Of a stretch of DNA of 64,000 bases, positions 25,604 to 39,700 are shown piece by piece. The stretch is taken from NCBI RefSeq assembly GCF_021462225.1, contig NC_061813.1, positions 18,438,442-18,502,441 of the forward strand, read 5' to 3'. The position numbers and the translations under genes were made by a program. Below the pieces are notes generated by a model. That model saw only the letters and a program-made list of their open reading frames with translations, did no database searches and was not told the DNA's origin. Source of the DNA: Girardinichthys multiradiatus (taxonomy: Eukaryota > Chordata > Actinopteri > Cyprinodontiformes > Goodeidae). How positions within the stretch are numbered: position 1 is the first letter of the stretch; the number at the start of each line of letters is the position of its first letter.

Positions 25604-27206
25604 GGCGCGTAGTTTGAGAGCAAGGGAAGAGAAAGACAGGAGCCTCTGTAGATAAGTGCTGGTAATAGAACAGAATGAATTCTTATCACAGAGATGGGAA
25701 GGCCATTAACCCTCAGCTCCTAGTTCTCTCTCTCTCCGTTCCTGTCTGCTAAGACTCCGTTTCCTTCTGTTTGCCCCTCCTTCCATCCCCCGGTCTGGAC
25801 CTGACAGGGTCACGTTGCCGACTTTGTGTGATATTTCCACTGCATGTGTGACTCTCAGTGTGTGTGCGCATGCGTGTGTGTGCGTTTTTCAGCTGCTGCT
25901 GTGCAGGGTTCCCCATCGGCCAGATGTTTATAATCAGGGGCTAGATAAATATTGGACAGAGGAATTATGAAAAAGAGAGTGAGAGAGATGGGAAGAGATG
26001 AAACAGAGGAGAGGAATCTTCTTTTAAAATTATTCTTAAATCCCTCGGTAAGCTTGCCATGCCGCCTCTTCAATTCACCTCCTCAGCCTAAGGTGATTTA
26101 AACTGCTGAAATGCAATATGGCTCTCGTGTAAGATGCAGGTGTGTGTGTGAGCGGTGTACAGTAGCACTGCTGCTCTATTGTATAAAGCCAGGTGTTGGT
26201 GCGTTTTTTTTCTTCCCATCATTGTACCTTTTTGAAGCCTTATTTTTGTCCTGTGAAAACCTTTTGTATTTGCCATTAAGGAATCATTAGCATCACCACA
26301 CCAACATGCATACACACACAGTGCCCACAGCACCAAAATGAAATCCCTCTTTACCAAAACAACAGTTTCTTTTTTGCAAGACACGCAAGCCTTTAATCCT
26401 GGCTATGTTTATTCATATGTTTTTTTTGTTTTTTAGGAGTAATAGGTGTTTTGTTAGTTGCCTGCAAGACAGCAGAGTGGGCAATATGATCAAAAAGAGA
26501 ACACAATGAAGAGTCCCAGGAAGTTGTAATTGACAACAACAAAGCAAATTTAGAGCTGCTGATACAAGTACATTTTAAACGCAAAAATCTTCCATTTTCC
26601 AGCTTATTCTGTTGGTTCAACTTATTGACATTCACACCAGGAGCGAATTAAATGTGACAATCCTATTGTCTTGCTTTCAGTCTCCCTGAAACCTTTCTTT
26701 TTTTTGTTGTTGGTGTAATAAGTTCTTGTGTGTTTTCACCCAACAAATGGCTGCGCGTGGGTGGAATCACGTGCGTTTGCTTGCGCTGGTGTGTTTAGAG
26801 GTTAGCATGCGAGCTGCGGACGCTTGTGCGTGACATACGGCGAAAGCCGCGTAGGATCAAATGTGTGCTGTATGCATGGAGGGCTTCGTCGGTTAGGTGT
26901 GTGTGAAAAGCGAGTGCAGCGAGTAAGTGAGTTTTTCCCAGGCCCTGTGCAGGAGCTGTAGACCCTCTCCGCTAGGTTGATGTTTAGTATTTTAGACATG
27001 CTACATTAACAACATCTGGTTAAGATCTAAATGCTTGTTAAATGCGCTGAAATTCAGGGGAAAGGTACAAGGGGAAAGAGAGAAGAGAGAAGGGGGATAC
27101 AGAGGGAGTGTAGGGTAAATAAAGATTTGAGGGTGACAGAACAAGAGGGAGGGAGTTTACTAAGTCTGTAAGGTTATTTCTCTGGCAGTATTACCACTGG
27201 CCCTGG

Positions 27207-27271
<65 letters not shown>

Positions 27272-30200
27272 GGCCTGTGACTGTGTGGGATGGTGTAATG
27301 TTTCAAAGCTTTCCCGTTAAAACCTAGAGGCCAAACTAGAGCCACGCGCGTGGCGCAGGAATGTGACATCACAGGGCCCCTTCCTGCTCTCTCACGCACA
27401 CACATGCACAAATAGTCTCACAGGGGACATGACCAGAGTTGTAAGAAGGAATCAGCATCAACATCAGGCCTAACTCGAGGAGACATGGCAGTCAGGGGTG
27501 CAGCCCAAAACATTAAGACTTCATTACTACCAGAGATACACTGGACACAGAGCATCTAGTCTTTTTTAATATTTATACACGGATAAAACTTGTCCTATGA
27601 CTGTTGTCTGACCCATGGAGTAGAAGTTCTGGGTATTTACTGTTGTTGTTTTCTTTATTTGTCTCTTGATATTTTCTGTTTCCAGCAATTACAGCTTCAG
27701 TTGATGCTCCATTTCTGTGGCGTCTCTGATTTAAGATAAACAAAATGTTGAGAGAGAATTTTTCCCCCCTCCTTCACCCCTTTAATGAGCACCATCCTAG
27801 CCCTAAGGAAACAAATTAGAGGTGGCTAAGCCAAGCTAATGAATTCAGCCATTTTGGAGCCTCCAAACGTCCAGTTTTCCGGCGTGGTATCACTCTGCAG
27901 TTTGTGTGCTTGTATGACTGAGTCCTCCACATAATGACCCGGCATGGCGGTTATGGGCCTTCAGGGGCAGACGGGAGGGGGAGCAAGTGGTCTCAGAGCA
28001 GGTCATTATATAGCTAAAGGGCACGCTCACTCGCACATACGCACACATGCACTAAGAGAGTGCTGACACTTTCAATAAATTCTTCATTGCTTTTATCTCC
28101 CATATGTCTATCGCTCCATTTTCCACTTTCCAAACATCTTATTTTATATATTGTTCAGTGCATTCTACAAGATCTATCCATTTGAAACACATTCTCTTCT
28201 GGGTATTAAAGAATAAGGGTCTTCTTTTACAAAAACCGAAAAGGAAATGGTTCAGATTTCAGATTATTTATCAAGCAAATTACCAACTTTTTTCCACACT
28301 ATACTGCAATTATAAGTAAGATTTTAAACCAAAATGTTTTAACTTTAAACAAGATCAAGAGTCACTTAATTATTCTTCCTTTTTAATAGTTAAATATAGG
28401 CTAGGAGGGTAATCGAACACAGGGTCTGTGGTTAACTCAAGCCCACCGGCCGGCTTTAATGTTCCGACTGACCCACATCAAACATAGTCCCACCAGGCTG
28501 CCAAAATCACACCCCCTCCACATCCACAGCCTGGACTGCTCTCTTTTTCCCCCTGTTTGAGTCTGTGTTCTTGTGCACAGAGGCAGAGGAAGGTGACTGC
28601 GAAGGTTTTGCTCTGTCCTCTGGTAGCGATTAAGTTGATGGTTGAGAGTCCCCCCCGTCTCCTTCAAACACACACACACTTGCACATGACATCTCACATT
28701 CAAACACATGCAGTCTCTCTCTGTTTCTCTCGATCAATTACACACACACTAACAAACCGAAACACATGCACATCGCAAGCATGCGAGGGCGTAGGCACGA
28801 ATATGGTGCGCAACTGTCAGGGTCAGTCGGAGGGCAGACGTTGGGCTGATGTATGAAGAGAGCTTGTCTGCGTGGGAATGTCCTCAGTATGGAAGCAGAT
28901 TCCCTGGATTCACAGAGACACACCACAGATATCATAGAGAGAGAAAAAAAGGCTGATTGGGCCCAAATGATCACCCTGCATTTTGTCTTTTATTCCATTT
29001 TCCTCACCACTCCTATTCTTTCTTCATACCTTTCATTTTTACCATTTTATTCCTCTTTTCTAGCTACAGGTATACTGCCCCCTAGAGGTTGTTTGAAATG
29101 GTGTTTTAGTGTTAAGATCTCAGAAGGACTTTCTTTTGACCTCTGTGTTAGTTCTGTTTCCTTTCCTTATGTACAAACAAAGAATATTTTGCTGTCTGTC
29201 AGCTCCAAAGAACCATTAAAAACCAACTTATTTCTTTTAATTGTGATATCAAATAAATTAGGTTTTCATGATGAGAGTCCAAGGAAAATTAGTTTATTAA
29301 TATTCACTGTTTTTATTGATATTTATTTTTTCAAAATATATTAAAGCATGAGCTAAGGTAAATCTTTGAACCGATGATATTACATAATCATGATTCTGCC
29401 CAACTAACACATCATATGTTTACATTGTTGCATGCTGCTACTACAGTACAGATGTGCAGATGCGTTTTATTCACCTTTTTTTGTCAAACGTCTATAGAAC
29501 ATGATGTTCAACATGTTCCTAACAAAAGTCAAGTATGCAGAAAAGATAAATCAGTCACAAAGGACTTTTAGACTGTATTCATGTACAACAGATCCACACA
29601 AATGTGCACATAAATTGGCACCGCACACCTCCTCTCCTTCTTTATATGTGAAGGTGAGGTGAATTAAAATACAAGATGGACGCTGCAGCAGCACCAGCAG
29701 TGAAAACTGCAATTTCTGCAGCCTGGGCTCTCCCAGCTGACAGGAGATATTTCATCTCCGTTGTCACCAATGTATTAATAAAACATCAGGAGCAGAGTGT
29801 TGTCCTGGTCTCTTTCACGCACAAACACACACACACACACACGCACAGACAGACTGTGTATATAAATGTGATAAACGTGCACAGCACACACATGGACAAA
29901 TGCAGAAATATAACAATGACTGCAACACACGCAAACACTGCAGTAAATTTCCTCAACAATCACATGCCAGCATCTGCCATGAAAATTTCATGCAGTATAT
30001 AATATCCTCTTAATGTGTTGCTGCGTAAAGCAATGGCGCCAACGCTTGGTCTCAGTTTGTGTGTTTGCACCATGTGTTATGTGAAAGGGTTAATCATATC
30101 ATGTTTCTAAGGTGGGTTTGGGGACCCCCTTTTTGTCCATCATACAATGGACAAAGTGATTGTATGCAAATACAAGCTGACCTCAGTGCACCCATTGCCT

Positions 30201-30616
30201 GATTTTTATGCATATTACTCAGTGTAAGTGTAGTGTGTGTTTGTGTTTTATAAAATATGGTTATTAAGGCTCTGCAGGATTGATGAGTACAGCTTTTTTG
30301 AAACACACACATGCACACAGACACATAGCAGTTTAATACTCTGGCAGAGTGAGTGGTTTGTGGTAAGGGAGACCCCCCCGCCCCCCCCTCGCTACCTCAC
30401 CCCATTTAAAAGACATGACATTTTTTACGCTTTTTTTGTGCATGCACATGTGTGTGCGTTAACACAATAGTGTATGTGTGCATGAATATGATGCCTGTTT
30501 GCAAGTGTTTCACTTTGATTTTGGACTGGTGTGTTCTACCCCTGAGATGGAGACATATATAGCACACTCGTACTATATATGTCTCTGTGTGTGTGTGTGT
30601 GTACTATATATGTCTC

Positions 30617-30666
<50 letters not shown>

Positions 30667-30695
30667 GATATATATATATATCTATATATATATAG

Positions 30696-30774
<79 letters not shown>

Positions 30775-33700
30775 TGGTTATCTGGCCTCTCTCAGACTGC
30801 TCAAAATTCATTACAAAGTGACATCAGCCCAGCCGGAGACAAATGATGGCTGGATGAAAGGGAGCGCTGGGGCTCGGCTAGGATTAGTGTTAGCTTGTGC
30901 TGGCGACACATATACACACGTGCACACGCATACGCATACACAAACACACATCCACGCACTTTAATCCACTGGCAGAACACTGCAGATACACAGAATTATC
31001 AAACAAGGGGCTGAACTCGCAGAGATGGGCAGGCTAATCTGCTAATAGTACAGAGCTGCACGTGTGTGTTGGTGTGTGTGTATTTCTTTACAAGAATGCA
31101 AAAAATCTATATGTATATTATGAATATAAATATGAATTCAGGCATGAATAGATGTTCAATAGCACAGTAGCAGTGACCATGACTCAAACAGTGTGAGCAT
31201 GTGATTTTTCTTATTTTGTGTGAGAAGGGACATGGCTACAACACAATTGAGGGTCAAATATGATTTCACTGCTTTCCCTTCATTCTTAACCTGAAACCTT
31301 GCTTTATAAATTAGTTTTTTATATATGAAAAAGAAAATGACAAAATGTAAAACAGAATATTAATAAATGAGGTGTAGGATGTCCCAATTGTTTCTGTTTA
31401 GAACTCCGAGGTGGAGCTTTCCAGCCCTGAAAAACTATTTTTCAGGGTTACTTAAAAATGAAGGGGCACATGCAGTGCTTGCAAATTAACTCACAAATGT
31501 AAATTTCTTCTCAACACATTTCAGGGAATAGTTATCCCTGGAATGTTTTATTTCAGTTGTTTCAATATATTGTATGTAGCACTGTAAAGTACTGGTATTC
31601 AGATTAAAAGGAGCAAATATTAAAATATTTCTCAATTTAAAATCTTTCAAATTGAGAAATTTTCATCTGTACTTTTGTTTCATTTTCAGTTATTCTCAAC
31701 AGCAACAAAAACAAACCCAGAAAAAGTAGTGCAGTATGGCTAGTTAAAAAATACATTCAGAAGAACAAAAAACACAACTTTTGTACCTAGATGTTTTATC
31801 CTAAGAAAAAATAAATGTGTTAAAATGTGTCAGACTAATTGTCAGTATACTTCAAGCATGTTTGTAAGATATTTATACTTAAACTCTGCAAGATTGACAT
31901 AGCTACATACCATAAAGTATGTTTAGTTAGTATTAGTTGGCAAAACGTTATCAACAATCTAAATTAAGCTAAATAATTATCCCTTTATGACATATTTAAT
32001 GCGTTTCAGCTTCCCTACATGCAGACCATGAATCTACTATATTTTACTTACTAGAAGTGGCTTGGCAGTTTATGCAATTGCATTATTTGATAATGACGTA
32101 TGTCATCCAAAGTAAAGTAAATTTGAACTTTACATTGTAAAAAGCAGGTTATTTGGGATTAACTGTGAACAAGAAGATAAGAACCATTAAAAACGAATTA
32201 AAACTAATAAGAAGCAACATTTGCAGAAAAAAAGACAAACTTTTATATAACATAGTTGCACATTTTCCTGGTTAACCATCTCACCTTAAATAAATACTAT
32301 TCAGTTCTTGTTCTACATCCGTCACTGTTTTTAGAGAGCATCATGGGTAATGAAGTCTGTCTGTGTTTTCAGAAGAGGCTGCAGAGGAAAGTGAGAGACC
32401 ACTTCGATCTTCTTCCAGGCCTGGACTCAACCTGACTGACCGAGATTTGACTGAAAGCAAGAGAACTGACCGTAAGTCCGCACAAAAGATGCAAAAAAAA
32501 CAACTTCATTTGACATACTAGACCCACATTAACCATAAACAACTCTTTATCTATATAACTTTCACTTAGAAAACATTCCAGCGTGTGCGTAACATGTGAA
32601 CGCTGCTTACTGGCCGCCACAACCTGCTTTAATCGCTTCCATCTGACAGATAGAGGTGGAAAGAAAAGAGAGAGGGAATAAGAAGAGAGAAAAATGAAAA
32701 GAAAGAAAGAGGGAAAAGTTGAGTGTTGTGGATATTACCAGGCAGTGTCCAGGCCCTAGATTATTTTTTAATCAAATCAGTTTGCGTGCTTGTAATTTAT
32801 AAGCGCCTTGCATTAATCTTTTCTCGTTCTTGTGCCCTCTCCGATGACATATTAATTTTTCATAAGCGCAGGATTAGATGGGGGGTTGTGTATATGTTTT
32901 TCTAATATTGCACTGCATCCCTGCAACCCTTAAATTAGTTTTTTTTTTCAGCACCCTCCCCGCATTTTTCTTTCTATCCTATTTTTTCCCCCCTTTTTCA
33001 ATCCATAACTTAATTGTTGTCCAATCCGTGACCCTATCACCACTAATACCACTGATAGAAACGTAGCACAAGATAGAAAGAGGGGAGAGGAAACTTTTGT
33101 TCATTTTCACAAATAGAAACATTGTGAGCTTGGAGGAACCATAATCTCTAAAATGTAGCTTGATGTTTCTGTTACTTTGGGCAAGGTACGGGGCTGTGTT
33201 CAGGATAGTCCTGACTTAGTTAGGTTTTATTTGCCCAAATAAGAATTCATCTGGTCTTATGTATGAGATGGAAATCCATGGCTGGGGATGAATATTACAT
33301 AGGAGCTCTGTACACCTTTTTTTCTTTTCTCATTGCATAAGGTTCTCATTTTCCTCCCTCTACAAATGTCTCTCATTTTTTTTTACTCTTACCCCCCTTC
33401 CCCAGACTCACAGACACACACATACCTACCAGCCAACACCCTCTATCCATCTGAAGCTCCCTCCTCACCTTCTCTTCCTACCCTGCCATACCTAGCTCCA
33501 TAATGTGAGGCTCAATGAGGCAGAAGGAGAGCTGAGTGAGGCAGGGGCCTATTAGTTTAGCTAGTCATCTATCTTTTAGCTCTATCATTCTGACAGGCCC
33601 GTTTGACCGACCGGTGGGGAACCACTGTGGATGCATATGCTGCTGCATTTCACCCAGAGTGTCATTTAACAGCCCGGAAAACATGCAAACTACGAGCAAC

Positions 33701-36700
33701 ACAAAGTCCAGATCCCCCTCTGTTCTGAGGCATGCTTTTGTACAGTATGCACGTGTCCTTGCATGTTGTTTGAGCATAGTGAAGCCTGTTTTACAAGTAG
33801 GAATGCGTGCCAATTGTATTTTTTGTGAATAACTGTTTACGAGAAATGCCTTGGGGGCCAGGTCTTAGTTTCTCTGCCAAGCCAAATATAATAGTGCTAG
33901 TGTTTTATTTTGTATTGGATTAACAGCAGTTTTTTTAGAAAATTGACCAATTGCCGTTGTGTGTAAGCATTAAGACTTGTATTTTTTCCCATCACATTCA
34001 AAGCTCAGGCCAGCTCTCATGGAATGATAACCTTAAGTGAAAACCCCATGGTATGAACATAATTACACAAATAGCTATAAAAAAAACTTGTAACTAACTG
34101 TGAAACTGACATTTTGACTATTATAGTTATAATAGTCTTATCTGCAACTTGAGTTTTGCCTTCTTTTTTACCTTTAAACAAAAAATGAAAGTATAAAGTA
34201 AATACCCATTGTATTTAGTAATTGTGAAATATATATATTTGTTCTTCTGCCCTGTAGAGATTAACACTGGGAGAATAACAAGCAAATATTAGCTGGTTAG
34301 TTGGGCTGTCTGCTGTTGTAGCCAGCCTGCAGTGAGCTGCTTGAGGGACAAGCAGCTCTTTGCTGGCCTACTGTAGTTTTAAAATAGTGCTACTTAGAGA
34401 TATACAATATATTGAATCTCCATCAAACAGGACTGCTTGGATTTTAAATTTGATGGGCTACTTTATTTCAGGCACCTCTGCTGGCTAATAATATATTTGA
34501 CCACTTGCAAGGACTTTCATTGACCACAACTGATCTAGAGCATGGTGAATAAGATCCTAAAGCTCAGATTGAGTTAAATGGATGTCGCAATAAGAGGAAA
34601 AGAATCACAGTCGGTGAGAAATTCTGGGTTAAACAGCAATTGAAATTATAATCACAGCATTTTGCGGCATTTTCTCTGGCCTCGGACTAAAAGGTCTTTA
34701 AACCGTAGAAACATTTGGACAAAAACTGTTGAAAACCTTGGCACCCCTTAATACAGATGACCAGCCCATGCCTAGTTTTAAAGGAGAATGAGCAATGTGT
34801 ACAGTTGATTTGCAAGACTGAAGTGGCTTAAACACAGAGCAGAATAAAGAGATAGAAAAATTCAAAAGAAGAGGAGGTAGGAAAAAAACTGAAATAGCTG
34901 TTTTCTCTGCTTCATTTACAGTCTTTTTTAAAATCCAATGTCACTTTACATTAACCATAATTCCTGTTACATTTTTCATGCAAATGTTCTTGATCTGGAT
35001 TACTTCCAGATAGCTTTGTGCTGTGTGTGTAGATGGCACATGTCGCCACTATAGCTCAGGGGCCCACTTCTTATAAATAACCAACCAAACAAAGGCCCCA
35101 GCATTAAAAATGAGCTTGTCAGACAGCCTAAGAAATTAGACATCTCTAACAGATTCAGATTAGAAAAGAAAGTACTCATTCTTTGTGCAGTCAAATGTTA
35201 TGTACTAATGTTGTGAAGATAAAATGGGGGAAACAAAATCTTTTGCAAAATACTCAATAATTGCTCAGTCATTTTCAGAATGTTATCAGGGATTTGTATG
35301 TGCATACATCTTGCAAATTTGCCAAACTTGAGAGCAGTGATGTGCTTCTTTTCTGATGAGATTAAAATATATTAAGAAAATTAGCATGTTTAATTGCAGG
35401 CCTGCAGCAGTTCCTATGTGTGTTTTCTTTGTAATGACAGCTTGTTGAATGTCTCATACAGTTTGTCAAATGTGACAAGACCTTACTCATATGTATATCT
35501 CATTAGATGTGGAAATGTAGGGGAAAAGGAAGGTTAGTCATTAAAAAAAAACAAACTATAAAAGACAGCTGCTGTTTAATAGCCTCTCTTTTTTTATCCC
35601 CCCCCCCCCCCCCCCCCCCCCCCCCGCCTCTCCATCTACGCTTGTGCCCCTTTCCATTTTGCTCCTTTCTGAGTCTATCTCTTTGTGTACTTCCCTCTGG
35701 CTAGATCTGGGCCTGCTGAGTGCTTCAGTGGGAATTTGAGGTTCAGAGTGTGTTGCTGTAATGTTATCAGGTGACCGGAGGTCAGCCTAATGCGTAACCC
35801 CAGAGCAGTAGGCCAGTAAATCATGCTGGTCGGCCCTCCCTGGCCCGCTTTGGCCGGCTCTGCCTCGTAGATTTACTGCTCTGTAACGCTAGCCAGTCTG
35901 CCAGGGATCAGAACTGAATTGAATACTAAATCCTTGCCACCCAGCCCCCTTTTCTCCATGTTTGTGTGTGTGTTTTTGGTATATTTGTGAAGTAAAAAAA
36001 CAAATATGGAATCACCGTTGCATTTTTTTTTTGCTTCTGGTAGATAAAATGGATAGGTTTAGAGTAAGGAGAAAGTTTCTGGCGTATTTTTATATGAAGG
36101 CATATTAGGAAAGATGTAAGGATTTAATAATTTACTTGCTCATGTAAAAATCTAATTTGACTTGTACAGTTGGGTTTAGACTCTAAAAGCATTATGATGT
36201 TGTGTGGGTGTGTGTGTGTGCATACCTGCAGCTTTTTAAACACAATTGACAGTTGCAAATAAAGATGGGTTTTGTGTGTTCCACTCTGTCCCCCAGCAAT
36301 GCAAAAGGGACTTGAGTGTCATAAATCACTTTTTGATTTATCTAATCAAGCAGGGTCCTGCTCTGTGCAGAGATTTGTCACTGGTGGGGGGGCGGGGGGT
36401 TGTTTTGGGGTTTATTCTGCCGATCCACTTCATTTGGTGAAGGGATGAACGGAAAGTGGAAGGACAGGAGGAGACAGAGAGGGGGGTGGACAGTCATTAA
36501 GTGTGGACTGCAGATTTGCAGACAAAGAGAAGATAACTGCACCACAGAATATACATTTAAGGTTTAAAATTTTTTTTTTTTCTGAAGAATTACCTATGTT
36601 TTGATTGTTTCAGTCACGGTTTAATAGGTAGCTGCATCCTTGCAATTATTTTACAGTTTGAATGTACTTTGATGCCTCAAAACTGTTTTTTTTTTATTCA

Positions 36701-39700
36701 TCATTGATGAAAGCACTAGGTCAAAGACACATATAAACCAGAAGGACATATCTTCACATTGCACAGGCAGAAAAAAAAAAAAAACACACACACAAACATT
36801 ACACAAACATACATTTATATTCAGCATGACAATAATCAATGGTGATGTGTGGGCCCCTTTCCCCTAGCCACATTGTAAATGTGTTTCCAGGCTCTTGTCC
36901 GACAATCGCCTCATCTCCTTTCTCCTGGATGTAATTTAGTTGCAAATTGACTGGAAGACGGGGGCAAAAATTGAAAGTTGAAATTAGAAATGGTTATAAT
37001 AAATGTGGGAGGCGGGGATGCGGACTTTGGTAAGGTCAGGTGATGCGACTGGCACTTGTAGCCCGGGCCAATCTGACCCGGGCTACATGATGAGTGTCAG
37101 AGTCCTGACAAGAGGTGTATATACACACACATTTATGCACGTATACACACATATGCAAGCCTAGCAGAGGCCATCATAAGCAGTGGAAGACAAAATTACC
37201 TCGCTCTTCTGAGCTGCAGAGCAATTCTCGGATGCTCTTGGAAATTCACATTGTGCCCTTGTACCCCCCCTTCCCCCCTTCTCTCTCTCCCTCTTTTTCT
37301 CTTGTCACTTTCCTTGACAGGCCAATATTTCAGGCTCCAGATATAGGGGATTACAAATAAAATAAGTGGAACGCCTACTTAATGCAACAGAATTAAAATG
37401 CATGAACGGGCCGGAGGAATTGATATGCGTCCAATACAAACACGAGCCACAGAATAATATGAAATACAAAATGTTTTTTTCAACCCCCCTCTCCATGTAT
37501 CAGTGCTTTGATTTCCCCTTTTTTCCATTTGTGCATCTAGCGTGAAGCGTTGATTCGCAAGAGTGAGGCTCACATATTGCCTTGAGTGACCAGACGAGGG
37601 AGGGGACACGAAAGAGGGGGTCGGGGGAGGGATAGCTCAGGGAGAGGGGAAGGAAGAAAGCAAGTAAGGGAGGGAATGAGGGAGGGAGAGTTGCTGTTGC
37701 TGTGTCTTTGTGTCGAGCAGATTGGGTAAATTGCAGTGGCAGAGTATAGCAGGGCCTGCACGGCTTGTATCTTAGGATGAGGCTAATGAAAGATTTATCA
37801 GTGGCTGCAGCATTTACCAAATACAACCAGAGGCTGATCTCTCCACATTGAGCCCCGCTGTTTACGTCTCTCAAACACACACTTACATGCACACACACTG
37901 CTACTGTACCACCAGCCGTGACCGGGGCCCTGAAAATTTTGCTTCTCATACAGACACAGTAGTTGTTGAGGCAGTCGGGGAAATGTATATGAACTAATGA
38001 AGTGTATAATATTACCATAACATTTAATGTATGTCGTGCTGTGATAATGAGCCTGACTGAATTTTTTCCCATTGTACATGTCTTCAGGGCTGCACCACGT
38101 CACTGTGTATGAATATGAATTATACAATTTGTGCTTGTACTCATGCTAATGTTGTTTTAGAGTCCAATCATTTTTTGAATCATTACCTATGCCCCACTGA
38201 ATAGTAATTGTAAATCCTTCCATATATTCACAATAGTCATCAATAATCAATAATTATTTGATCAATTATTGAGACAGCTTCAGCATTTCACAGTGTCAGC
38301 ATATTTACTAAAATGTGTTTTTACTAGCTTGATACTGTATAATTAGGGTAATAGTCTAATTACACACATTACATGAGTGATCCAGATCTTCCATCATTTC
38401 CTCTGTTAATCTGATGTATTCCACACTCTATTGGGCTTAGATTAATGCACTTGTAGCTATACATCTGCCTTGCATTTCAATGGCATAAGATAGGCTGCAT
38501 TGGCTAAATAACACTTCAGCATCATCTTTCTATGGATCTGATACTGTAGTATATGCAAGTTTATCAGCAGCTAAGCCACACTAATGCAGGGTATTTTGAA
38601 TGTCAATAAATGCATCATAAACATAGCAGTTCTGATAAGCAAAATGTAGCGCACATATGCATCACAGCTACTGGATTTACACAAGTGCCACTCAAATGTT
38701 GCTGCAGTGACCCAATAATATTATTTAATTTCATGCTATGCTATACAGGTGCTCTGTATGAACAGATGAAGATTAAGTCATCTCAGCATGCAGATTGTTA
38801 GAAGTGGCTTCAGCTGAAGCAGCCCGCCTAATGATCATTATTTGATTATTTGACTGAACTAGTGGATAGATTGTATACAGAGCATTGATTTACATCCCAG
38901 GATAGATGGCGATTAAATATGGCAAAAGAATAAAACAAGATAGAGATATATCCCGTCCTGTTAAAAAGCATTGCATTTTACACACTTTGTCCTAATAAAT
39001 TCTATGTAAAATAATGCCTCTGTGTCAAAATATGCTTCAATTCTAGACCCATGTAACACGTTTTTTTATATACCAACATACTTGGCAAGATAAAAAACTG
39101 TGACATCGTGATCAGAAAGTAAATCAATTATGAATTGAATTTTTGTATTTTGAAGCTTAGAAATGTAAATTATTATATCATTTAATAGCATATAGTAACA
39201 ATCTAAACTAAACTGCAAGAATTATGGCATGTGACATAAATGTACTTTAATCAAGTCACAAAAAGTATGAATTTTAACTGTTAATATTTTATGTCTTATA
39301 GGTCTGAATGCCATTTCCAAAGAGATAACTGGAATGAATGCTATGGGTAAACATTCCCTCCATCCAGATCGACAAATAGAAAGTCCACCCAAAAGGCCAA
39401 AGTCTGCTGAGGGAAAGACCTCTGCCAGCGACCAGGTAAAGGTCTGCAGAAAAATTGATAGAAAACTGCAAAGGGTTGTGGTGTCGCAACTTAAAGATTG
39501 CATATTAGGCTGATTCTTAAAATATATACAGGGGTTGGACAATGAAACTGAAATACCTGTCATTTTAGTGTGGGCGGTTTCATGGCTAAATTGGACCAGC
39601 CTGGTAGCCAGTCTTCATTGATTGCACATTGCACCAGTAAGAGCAGAGTGTGAAGGTTCAATTAGCAGGGTAAGAGCACAGTTTTGCTCAAAATATTGAA

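Larger units (their letters stand above)
24831..32372. other. Intron interior with large GT microsatellites, no gene seen
   Basis: Non-coding. Long GT tracts are listed separately. Purine-rich 27055-27110. A short A/T hairpin lies at 31628-31661 (12-bp arms) and another at 31425-31447. T-rich acceptor CTGTGTTTTCAG ends the intron. Frames at 28853-29344 and elsewhere lack domains and composition of genes. Confidence 0.5.
32472..39301. other. zfhx4 intron of 6.8 kb, no gene seen
   Basis: Non-coding. Contains a purine-rich tract (32650-32715), a C28 run, a repeat block at 34725-34780, a G-rich stretch at 36385-36410, and a CCAAT-centred GC-rich inverted repeat at 37057-37087. 37320-37500 is low in repeats and may be conserved regulatory DNA. 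The 190-residue minus-strand frame at 37500-38072 has low-complexity composition and is not called. Confidence 0.55.

Noticed and set aside
28853..29344. 163-residue plus-strand frame
   Set aside because: Ends in AT-rich intronic sequence, no domain, typical chance frame.
37500..38072. 190-residue minus-strand frame
   Set aside because: No domain, low-complexity Leu/Ser/Pro runs from a purine-rich strand, no splice or promoter support.
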